64,000 nucleotides of DNA from Pampus argenteus (Eukaryota; Chordata; Actinopteri; Scombriformes; Stromateidae): assembly GCA_036937835.1 (NCBI GenBank), contig CM072877.1, positions 1,400,001 to 1,464,000 of the forward strand, in the 5' to 3' direction. The translations under genes and the position numbers were made by a program. Shown here in pieces: positions 52,102-63,900 of this stretch. The notes beneath the pieces are model-generated. The model saw only the letters and a program-made list of their open reading frames with translations, was not told the DNA's origin and searched no databases. Within the stretch, counting starts at the first letter, position 1; each line of letters starts with the position of its first letter.

Positions 52102-54127
52102 TCAATCAAAACCATGTTTGCCATCAACAAGTAACTGATTTCTAATGATTAGGACCAAAAAACTCACTTCTGAGAGCTTCCTGCAGCTTTTACTGTAATA
52201 TTTGTAAAAATAGCTTTCTCTTAGGCCAAAACTGACAACTACAGTTTTTCTTAAACAAGGAGCAATATTTTCAATCAAAACCATGTTTGCCATCAACAAG
52301 TAACTGATTTATAATGATTAGGACCAAAAAACTCACTTCTGAGAGCTTCCTGCAGCTTTTACTGTAACATTTGTAAAAATAGCTTTGTCTCAGGCCAAAA
52401 CTGACAACTACAGTTTTTCTTAAACAAGGAGCAATATTTTCAATCAAAACCATGTTTGCCATCAACAAGTAACTGATTTCTAATGATTAGGACCAAAAAA
52501 CTCACTTCTGAGAGCTTCCTGCAGCTTTTACTGTAACATTTGTAAAAATAGCTTTCTCTCAGGCCAAAACTGACAACTACAGTTTTTCTTAAATAAGGAT
52601 CAATATTTTCAACAAAACCATGTTTGCCATCAACAAGTAACTGATTTCTAATGATTAGGACCAAAAAACTCACTTCTGAGAGCTTCCTGCAGCTTTTACT
52701 GTAACATTTGTCAAAATAGCTTTCTCTTAGGCCAAAACTGACAACTACAGTTTTTCTTAAACAAGGAGCAATATTTTCAATCAAAACCATGCTTGCCATC
52801 AACAAGTAACTGATTTCTAATGATTAGGACCAAAAAACTCACTTCTGAGAGCTTCCTGCAGCTTTTACTGTAACATTTGTCAAAATAGCTTTCTCTTAGG
52901 CCAAAACTGACAACTACAGTTTTTCTTAAACAAGGAGCAATATTTTCAATCAAAACCATGTTTGCCATCAACAAGGAACTGATTTCTAATGATTAGGAGC
53001 CCAAAAATAACTTCTGAGAGCTTCCTGCAGCTTTTACTGTAACATTTGTAAAAATAGCTTTCTCTCAGGCCAAAACTGACAACTACAGTTTTTCTTAAAC
53101 AAGGAGCAATATTTTCAATCAAAACCATGTTTGCCATCAACAAGTAACTGATTTCTAATGATTAGGACCAAAAAACTCACTTCTGAGAGCTTCCTGCAGC
53201 TTTTACTGTAATATTTGTAAAAATAGCTTTCTCTTAGGCCAAAACTGACAACTACAGTTTTTCTTAAACAAGGAGCAATATTTTCAATCAAAACCATGTT
53301 TGCCATCAACAAGTAACTGATTTATAATGATTAGGACCAAAAAACTCACTTCTGAGAGCTTCCTGCAGCTTTTACTGTAACATTTGTAAAAATAGCTTTG
53401 TCTCAGGCCAAAACTGACAACTACAGTTTTTCTTAAACAAGGAGCAATATTTTCAATCAAAACCATGTTTGCCATCAACAAGTAACTGATTTCTAATGAT
53501 TAGGACCAAAAAACTCACTTCTGAGAGCTTCCTGCAGCTTTTACTGTAACATTTGTAAAAATAGCTTTCTCTCAGGCCAAAACTGACAACTACAGTTTTT
53601 CTTAAATAAGGATCAATATTTTCAACAAAACCATGTTTGCCATCAACAAGTAACTGATTTCTAATGATTAGGACCAAAAAACTCACTTCTGAGAGCTTCC
53701 TGCAGCTTTTACTGTAACATTTGTCAAAATAGCTTTCTCTTAGGCCAAAACTGACAACTACAGTTTTTCTTAAACAAGGAGCAATATTTTCAATCAAAAC
53801 CATGCTTGCCATCAACAAGTAACTGATTTCTAATGATTAGGACCAAAAAACTCACTTCTGAGAGCTTCCTGCAGCTTTTACTGTAACATTTGTAAAAATA
53901 GCTTTGTCTCAGGCCAAAACTGACAACTACAGTTTTTCTTAAACAAGGAGCAATATTTTCAATCAAAATCATGTTTGCCATCAACAAGTAACTGATTTCT
54001 AATGATTAGGAGCCCAAAAATAACTTCTGAGAGCTTCCTGCAGCTTTTACTGTAACATTTGTAAAAATAGCTTTGTCTCAGGCCAAAACTTACAACTACA
54101 GTTTTTCTTAGCAAGGAGCAATATTTT
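52102..54127. repeat. 6-monomer (1,013 bp) tandem duplication
   Basis: The series C124T, C67A with C143G, ordinary, C12T/T31-loss, A131C with C147T then T42C, and the hybrid monomer is present at 52.1-53.1 and 53.1-54.1 kb. T42C lies near 52,790 and 53,803, and the hybrid near 53,000 and 54,011. The first copy has a second A131C monomer near 52,880 where the second copy has C143G instead. A T57G change (AAGGAACTG) near 52,976 is private. Confidence 0.85.
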
Positions 54128-55929
54128 CAATCAAAACCATGTTTGCCATCAACAAGTAACTGATTTCTAATGATTAGGACCAAAAAACTCACTTCTGAGA
54201 GCTTCCTGCAGCTTTTACTGTAACATTTGTAAAAATAGCTTTCTCTCAGGCCAAAACTGACAACTACAGTTTTTCTTAAACAAGGAGCAATATTTTCAAT
54301 CAAAACCATGTTTGCCATCAACAAGTAACTGATTTCTAATGATTAGGACCAAAAAACTCACTTCTGAGAGCTTCCTGCAGCTTTTACTGTAACATTTGTA
54401 AAAATAGCTTTCTCTCAGGCCAAAACTGACAACTACAGTTTTTCTTAAACAAGGATCAATATTTTCAATCAAAACCATGTTTGCCATCAACAAGTAACTG
54501 ATTTCTAATTATTAGGACCAAAAAACTCACTTCTGAGAGCTTCCTGCAGCTTTTACTGTAACATTTGTAAAAATAGCTTTCTCTCAGGCCAAAACTGACA
54601 ACTACAGTTTTTCTTAAACAAGGAGCAATATTTTCAATCAAAACCATGTTTGCCATCAACAAGTAAGTGATTTCTAATGATTAGGACCAAAAAACTCACT
54701 TCTGAGAGCTTCCTGCAGCTTTTACTGTAACATTTGTAAAAATAGCTTTCTCTCAGGCCAAAATTGACAACTACAATTTTTCTTAAACAAGGAGCAATAT
54801 TTTCAATCAAAACCATGTTTGCCATCAACAAGTAACTGATTTCTAATGATTAGGAGCCCAAAAAAAAACTTGTGAGAGCTTCCTGCAGCTTTTACTGTAA
54901 CATTTGTAAAAATAGCTTTCTCTCAGGCCAAAACTGACAACTACAGTTTTTCTTAAACAAGGAGCAATATTTTCAATGAAAACCATGTTTGCCATCAACA
55001 AGTAACTGCTTTCTAATGATTAGGACCAAAAAACTCACTTCTGAGAGCTTCCTGCAGCTTTTAATGTAACATTTGTAAAAATAGCTTTCTCTCAGGCCAA
55101 AACTGACAACTACAGTTTTTCTTAAACAAGGAGCAATATTTTCAATCAAAACCATGTTTGCCATCAACAAGTAACTGATTTCTAATGATTAGGACCAAAA
55201 AACTCACTTCTGAGAGCTTCCTGCAGCTTTTACTGTAATATTTGTAAAAAATAGCTTTCTCTTAGGCCAAAACTGACAACTACAGTTTTTCTTAAACAAG
55301 GAGCAATATTTTCAATCAAAACCATGTTTGCCATCAACAAGTAACTGATTTATAATGATTAGGACCAAAAAACTCACTTCTGAGAGCTTCCTGCAGCTTT
55401 TACTGTAACATTTGTAAAAATAGCTTTCTCTCAGGCCAAAACTGACAACTACAGTTTTTCTTAAACAAGGATCAATATTTTCAATCAAAACCATGTTTGC
55501 CATCAACAAGTAACTGATTTCTAATTATTAGGACCAAAAAACTCACTTCTGAGAGCTTCCTGCAGCTTTTACTGTAACATTTGTAAAAATAGCTTTCTCT
55601 CAGGCCAAAACTGACAACTACAGTTTTTCTTAAACAAGGAGCAATATTTTCAATCAAAACCATGTTTGCCATCAACAAGTAAGTGATTTCTAATGATTAG
55701 GACCAAAAAACTCACTTCTGAGAGCTTCCTGCAGCTTTTACTGTAACATTTGTAAAAATAGCTTTCTCTCAGGCCAAAACTGACAACTACAATTTGTCTT
55801 AAACAAGGAGCAATATTTTCAATCAAAACCATGTTTGCCATCAACAAGTAACTGATTTCTAATGATTAGGAGCCCAAAAAAAACTTGTGAGAGCTTCCTG
55901 CAGCTTTTACTGTAACATTTGTAAAAATA

Positions 55930-57960
55930 GCTTTCTCTCAGGCCAAAACTGACAACTACAGTTTTTCTTAAACAAGGAGCAATATTTTCAATGAAAACCA
56001 TGTTTGCCATCAACAAGTAAGTGATTTCTAATGATTAGGACCAAAAAACTCACTTCTGAGAGCTTCCTGCAGCTTTTAATGTAACATTTGTAAAAATAGC
56101 TTTCTCTCAGGCCAAAACTGACAACTACAGTTTTTCTTAAACAAGGAGCAATATTTTCAATCAAAACCATGTTTGCTATCAACAAGTAACTGATTTCTAA
56201 TGATTAGGACCAAAAAACTCACTTCTGAGAGCTTCCTGCAGCTTTTACTGTAATATTTGTCAAAATAGCTTTCTCTTAGGCCAAAACTGACAACTACAGT
56301 TTTTCTTAAACAAGGAGCAATATTTTCAATCAAAACCATGCTTGCCATCAACAAGTAACTGATTTCTAATGATTAGGACCAAAAAACTCACTTCTGAGAG
56401 CTTCCTGCAGCTTTTACTGTAACATTTGTAAAAATAGCTTTGTCTCAGGCCAAAACTGACAACTACAGTTTTTCTTAAACAAGGAGCAATATTTTCAATC
56501 AAAATCATGTTTGCCATCAACAAGTAACTGATTTCTAATGATTAGGAGCCCAAAAATAACTTCTGAGAGCTTCCTGCAGCTTTTACTGTAACATTTGTAA
56601 AAATAGCTTTGTCTCAGGCCAAAACTGACAACTACAGTTTTTCTTAGCAAGGAGCAATATTTTCAATCAAAACCATGTTTGCCATCAACAAGTAACTGAT
56701 TTCTAATGATTAGGACCAAAAAAACTCACTTCTGAGAGCTTCCTGCAGCTTTTACTGTAACATTTGTAAAAATAGCTTTCTCTTAGGCCAAAACTGACAA
56801 CTACAGTTTTTCTTAAACAAGGAGCAATATTTTCAATCAAAACCATGTTTGCCATCAACAAGTAACTGATTTCTAATGATTAGGAGCCCAAAAAAAAACT
56901 TGTGAGAGCTTCCTGCAGCTTTTACTGTAACATTTGTAAAAATAGCTTTCTCTCAGGCCAAAACTGACAACTACAGTTTTTCTTAAACAAGGAGCAATAT
57001 TTTCAATGAAAACCATGTTTGCCATCAACAAGTAAGTGATTTCTAATGATTAGGACCAAAAAACTCACTTCTGAGAGCTTCCTGCAGCTTTTAATGTAAC
57101 ATTTGTAAAAATAGCTTTCTCTCAGGCCAAAACTGACAACTACAGTTTTTCTTAAACAAGGAGCAATATTTTCAATCAAAACCATGTTTGCTATCAACAA
57201 GTAACTGATTTCTAATGATTAGGACCAAAAAACTCACTTCTGAGAGCTTCCTGCAGCTTTTACTGTAATATTTGTCAAAATAGCTTTCTCTTAGGCCAAA
57301 ACTGACAACTACAGTTTTTCTTAAACAAGGAGCAATATTTTCAATCAAAACCATGCTTGCCATCAACAAGTAACTGATTTCTAATGATTAGGACCAAAAA
57401 ACTCACTTCTGAGAGCTTCCTGCAGCTTTTACTGTAACATTTGTAAAAATAGCTTTGTCTCAGGCCAAAACTGACAACTACAGTTTTTCTTAAACAAGGA
57501 GCAATATTTTCAATCAAAATCATGTTTGCCATCAACAAGTAACTGATTTCTAATGATTAGGAGCCCAAAAATAACTTCTGAGAGCTTCCTGCAGCTTTTA
57601 CTGTAACATTTGTAAAAATAGCTTTGTCTCAGGCCAAAACTGACAACTACAGTTTTTCTTAGCAAGGAGCAATATTTTCAATCAAAACCATGTTTGCCAT
57701 CAACAAGTAACTGATTTCTAATGATTAGGACCAAAAAAACTCACTTCTGAGAGCTTCCTGCAGCTTTTACTGTAACATTTGTAAAAATAGCTTTCTCTTA
57801 GGCCAAAACTGACAACTACAGTTTTTCTTAAACAAGGAGCAATATTTTCAATCAAAACCATGTTTGCCATCAACAAGTAACTGATTTCTAATGATTAGGA
57901 GCCCAAAAAAAAACTTGTGAGAGCTTCCTGCAGCTTTTACTGTAACATTTGTAAAAATAG
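55930..57960. repeat. 6-monomer (1,015 bp) tandem duplication
   Basis: Two successive units share C60G (AAGTAAGTG, near 56,020 and 57,035), C47T, A131C with C147T, T42C, C37T, the hybrid plus TTAGCAAGG pair and a long-A monomer, all at 1,015-bp spacing. The second unit runs into the T94C/C105T cassette at 58,018, which is the start of the 57.3-64 kb match to 38.5 kb. Confidence 0.88.
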
Positions 57961-60900
57961 CTTTCTCTCAGGCCAAAACTGACAACTACAGTTTTTCTTA
58001 AACAAGGAGCAATATTTTCAATGAAAACCATGTTTGCCATCAACAAGTAACTGATTTCTAATGATTAGGACCAAAAAACTCACTCCTGAGAGCTTTCTGC
58101 AGCTTTTAATGTAACATTTGTAAAAATAGCTTTCTCTCAGGCCAAAACTGACAACTACAGTTTTTCTTAAACAAGGAGCAATATTTTCAATCAAAACCAT
58201 GTTTGCCATCATCAAGTAACTGATTTCTAATGATTAGGACCAAAAAACTCACTTCTGAGAGCTTCCTGCAGCTTTTAATGTAACATTTGTAAAAATAGCT
58301 TTCTCTCAGGCCAAAACTGACAACTACAGTTTTTCTTAAACAAGGAGCAATATTTTCAATCAAAACCATGTTTGCCATCAACAAGTAACTGATTTCTAAT
58401 GATTAGGACCAAAAAACTCACTTCTGAGAGCTTCCTGCAGCTTTTACTGTAATATTTGTAAAAATAGCTTTCTCTTAGGCCAAAACTGACAACTACAGTT
58501 TTTCTTAAACAAGGAGCAATATTTTCAATCAAAACCATGTTTGCCATCAACAAGTAACTGATTTCTAATGATTAGGACCAAAAAACTCACTTCTGAGAGC
58601 TTCCTGCAGCTTTTACTGTAACATTTGTAAAAATAGCTTTGTCTCAGGCCAAAACTGACAACTACAGTTTTTCTTAAACAAGGAGCAATATTTTCAATCA
58701 AAACCATGTTTGCCATCAACAAGTAACTGATTTCTAATGATTAGGACCAAAAAACTCACATCTGAGAGCTTCCTGCAGCTTTTACTGTAACATTTGTAAA
58801 AATAGCTTTGTCTCAGGCCAAAACTGACAACTACAGTTTTTCTTAAACAAGGAGCAATATTTTCAATCAAAACCATGTTTGCCATCAACAAGTAACTGAT
58901 TTCTAATGATTAGGAGCCCCAAAAAAACTTGTGAGAGCTTCCTGCAGCTTTTACTGTAACATTTGTAAAAATAGCTTTCTCTCAGGCCAAAACTGACAAC
59001 TACAGTTTTTCTTAAACAAGGAGCAATATTTTCAATGAAAACCATGTTTGCCATCAACAAGTAACTGATTTCTAATGATTAGGACCAAAAAACTCACTTC
59101 TGAGAGCTTCCTGCAGCTTTTAATGTAACATTTGTAAAAATAGCTTTCTCTCAGGCCAAAACTGACAACTACAGTTTTTCTTAAACAAGGAGCAATATTT
59201 TCAATCAAAACCATGTTTGCCATCAACAAGTAACTGATTTCTAATGATTAGGACGAAAAAACTCACTTCTGAGAGCTTCCTGCAGCTTTTAATGTAACAT
59301 TTGTAAAAATAGCTTTCTCTCAGGCCAAAACTGACAACTACAGTTTTTCTTAAAAAAGGAGCAATATTTTCAATCAAAACCATGTTTGCCATCAACAAGT
59401 AACTGATTTCTAATGATTAGGACCAAAAAACTCACTTCTGAGAGCTTCCTGCAGCTTTTACTGTAATATTTGTAAAAATAGCTTTCTCTTAGGCCAAAAC
59501 TGACAACTACAGTTTTTCTTAAACAAGGAGCAATATTTTCAATCAAAACCATGTTTGCCATCAACAAGTAACTGATTTATAATGATTAGGACCAAAAAAC
59601 TCACTTCTGAGAGCTTCCTGCAGCTTTTACTGTAACATTTGTAAAAATAGCTTTGTCTCAGGCCAAAACTGACAACTACAGTTTTTCTTAAACAAGGAGC
59701 AATATTTTCAATCAAAACCATGTTTGCCATCAACAAGTAACTGATTTCTAATGATTAGGACCAAAAAACTCACTTCTGAGAGCTTCCTGCAGCTTTTACT
59801 GTAACATTTGTAAAAATAGCTTTCTCTCAGGCCAAAACTGACAACTACAGTTTTTCTTAAATAAGGATCAATATTTTCAACAAAACCATGTTTGCCATCA
59901 ACAAGTAACTGATTTCTAATGATTAGGACCAAAAAACTCACTTCTGAGAGCTTCCTGCAGCTTTTACTGTAACATTTGTAAAAATAGCTTTCTCTCAGGC
60001 CAAAACTGACAACTACAGTTTTTCTTAAACAAGGAGCAATATTTTCAATCAAAACCGTGTTTGCCATCAACAAGTAACTGATTTCTAATGATTAGGACCA
60101 AAAAAACTCACTTCTGAGAGCTTCCTGCAGCTTTTACTGTAACATTTGTAAAAATAGCTTTCTCTCAGGCCAAAACTGACAACTACAGTTTTTCTTAAAC
60201 AAGGAGCAATATTTTCAATCAAAACCATGTTTGCCATCAACAACTAACTGATTTCTAATGATTAGGACCAAAAAACTCACTTCTGAGAGCTTCCTGCAGC
60301 TTTTACTGTAACATTTGTAAAAATAGCTTTCTCTCAGGCCAAAACTGACAACTACAGTTTTTCTTAAACAAGGAGCAATATTTTCAATCAAAACCATGTT
60401 TGCCATCAACAAGTAACTGATTTCTAATGGTTAGGACCAAAAAACTCACTTCTGAGAGCTTCCTGCAGCTTTTACTGTAACATTTGTAAAAATAGCTTTC
60501 TCTCAGGCCAAAACTGACAACTACAGTTTTTCTTAAACAAGGAGCAATATTTTCAATGAAAACCATGTTTGCCATCAACAAGTAACTGATTTCTAATGAT
60601 TAGGACCAAAAAACTCACTTCTGAGAGCTTCCTGCAGCTTTTAATGTAACATTTGTAAAAATAGCTTTCTCTCAGGCCAAAACTGACAACTACAGTTTTT
60701 CTTAAACAAGGAGCAATATTTTCAATCAAAACCATGTTTGCCATCAACAAGTAACTGATTTCTAATGATTAGGACGAAAAAACTCACTTCTGAGAGCTTC
60801 CTGCAGCTTTTAATGTAACATTTGTAAAAATAGCTTTCTCTCAGGCCAAAACTGACAACTACAGTTTTTCTTAAAAAAGGAGCAATATTTTCAATCAAAA

Positions 60901-63900
60901 CCATGTTTGCCATCAACAAGTAACTGATTTCTAATGATTAGGACCAAAAAACTCACTTCTGAGAGCTTCCTGCAGCTTTTACTGTAATATTTGTAAAAAT
61001 AGCTTTCTCTTAGGCCAAAACTGACAACTACAGTTTTTCTTAAACAAGGAGCAATATTTTCAATCAAAACCATGTTTGCCATCAACAAGTAACTGATTTA
61101 TAATGATTAGGACCAAAAAACTCACTTCTGAGAGCTTCCTGCAGCTTTTACTGTAACATTTGTAAAAATAGCTTTGTCTCAGGCCAAAACTGACAACTAC
61201 AGTTTTTCTTAAACAAGGAGCAATATTTTCAATCAAAACCATGTTTGCCATCAACAAGTAACTGATTTCTAATGATTAGGACCAAAAAACTCACTTCTGA
61301 GAGCTTCCTGCAGCTTTTACTGTAACATTTGTAAAAATAGCTTTCTCTCAGGCCAAAACTGACAACTACAGTTTTTCTTAAATAAGGATCAATATTTTCA
61401 ACAAAACCATGTTTGCCATCAACAAGTAACTGATTTCTAATGATTAGGACCAAAAAACTCACTTCTGAGAGCTTCCTGCAGCTTTTACTGTAACATTTGT
61501 AAAAATAGCTTTCTCTCAGGCCAAAACTGACAACTACAGTTTTTCTTAAACAAGGAGCAATATTTTCAATCAAAACCGTGTTTGCCATCAACAAGTAACT
61601 GATTTCTAATGATTAGGACCAAAAAAACTCACTTCTGAGAGCTTCCTGCAGCTTTTACTGTAACATTTGTAAAAATAGCTTTCTCTCAGGCCAAAACTGA
61701 CAACTACAGTTTTTCTTAAACAAGGAGCAATATTTTCAATCAAAACCATGTTTGCCATCAACAACTAACTGATTTCTAATGATTAGGACCAAAAAACTCA
61801 CTTCTGAGAGCTTCCTGCAGCTTTTACTGTAACATTTGTAAAAATAGCTTTCTCTCAGGCCAAAACTGACAACTACAGTTTTTCTTAAACAAGGAGCAAT
61901 ATTTTCAATCAAAACCATGTTTGCCATCAACAAGTAACTGATTTCTAATGGTTAGGACCAAAAAACTCACTTCTGAGAGCTTCCTGCAGCTTTTACTGTA
62001 ACATTTGTAAAAATAGCTTTCTCTCAGGCCAAAACTGACAACTACAGTTTTTCTTAAACAAGGATCAATATTTTCAATGAAAACCATGTTTGCCATCAAC
62101 AAGTAACTGATTTCTAATGATTAGGACCAAAAAACTCACTTCTGAGAGCTTCCTGCAGCTTTTACTGTAACATTTGTAAAAATAGCTTTGTCTCAGGCCA
62201 AAACTGACAACTACAGTTTTTCTTAAACAAGGAGCAATATTTTCAATCAAAACCATGTTTGCCATCAACAAGTAACTGATTTCTAATGATTAGGACCAAA
62301 AAAACTCACTTCTGAGAGCTTCCTGCAGCTTTTACTGTAACATTTGTAAAAATAGCTTTGTCTCAGGCCAAAACTGACAACTACAGTTTTTCTTAAACAA
62401 GGAGCAATATTTTCAATCAAAACCATGTTTGCCATCAACAAGTAACTGATTTCTAATGATTAGGACCAAAAAGCTCACTTCTGAGAGCTTCCTGCAGCTT
62501 TTACTGTAACATTTGTAAAAACTGCTTTCTCTCAGGCCAAAACTGACAATTACAGTTTTTCTTAAACAAGGAGCAATATTTTCAATCAAAACCATGTTTG
62601 CCATCAACAAGTAACTGATTTCTAATGATTAGGACCAAAAAACTCACTTCTGAGAGCTTCCTGCAGCTTTTACTGTAACATTTGTACAAATAGCTTTCTC
62701 TCAGGCCAAAACTGACAATTACAGTTTTTCTTAAACAAGGACCAATATTTTCATTCAAAACCACATTTGCCATCAACAAGTAACTGATTTCTAATGATTA
62801 GGACCAAAAAACTCACTTCTGAGAGCTTCCTGCAGCTTTTACTGTAACATTTGTAAAAATAGCTTTCTCTCAGGCCAAAACTGACAACTACAGTTTTTCT
62901 TAAACAAGGAGCAATATTTTCAATCAAAGCCATGTTTGCCATCAACAAGTAACTGATTTCTAATGATTAGGACCAAAAAACTCACTTCTGAGAGCTTCCT
63001 GCAGCTTTTACTGTAACATTTGTAAAAATAGCTTTCTCTCAGGCCAAAACTGACAACTACAGTTTTTCTTAAACAAGGATCAATATTTTCAACAAAACCA
63101 TGTTTGCCATCAACAAGTAACTGATTTCTAATGATTAGGACCAAAAAACTCACTTCTGAGAGCTTCCTGCAGCTTTTACTGTAACATTTGTAAAAATAGC
63201 TTTCTCTCAGGCCAAAACTGACAACTACAGTTTTTCTTAAACAAGGAGCAATATTTTCAATGAAAACCATGTTTGCCATCAACAAGTAACTGATTTCTAA
63301 TGATTAGGACCAAAAAACTCACTTCTGAGAGCTTCCTGCAGCTTTTACTGTAACATTTGTAAAAATAGCTTTCTCTCAGGCCAAAACTGACAACTACAGT
63401 TTTTCTTAAACAAGGAGCAATATTTTCAATCAAAACCATGTTTGCCATCAACAAGTAACTGATTTCTAATGATTAGGACCAAAAAACTCACTTCTGAGAG
63501 CTTCCTGCAGCTTTTACTGTAACATTTGTAAAAATAGCTTTCTCTCAGGCCAAAACTGACAACTACAGTTTTTCTTAAACAAGGATCAATATTTTCAATG
63601 AAAACCATGTTTGCCATCAACAAGTAAGTGATTTCTAATGATTAGGACCAAAAAACTCACTTCTGAGAGCTTCCTGCAGCTTTTACTGTAACATTTGTAA
63701 AAATAGCTTTCTCTCAGGCCAAAACTGACAACTACAGTTTTTCTTAAACAAGGATCAATATTTTCAATGAAAACCATGTTTGCCATCAACAAGTAACTGA
63801 TTTCTAATGATTAGGACCAAAAAACTCACTTCTGAGAGCTTCCTGCAGCTTTTACTGTAACATTTGTAAAAATAGCTTTCTCTCAGGCCAAAACTGACAA

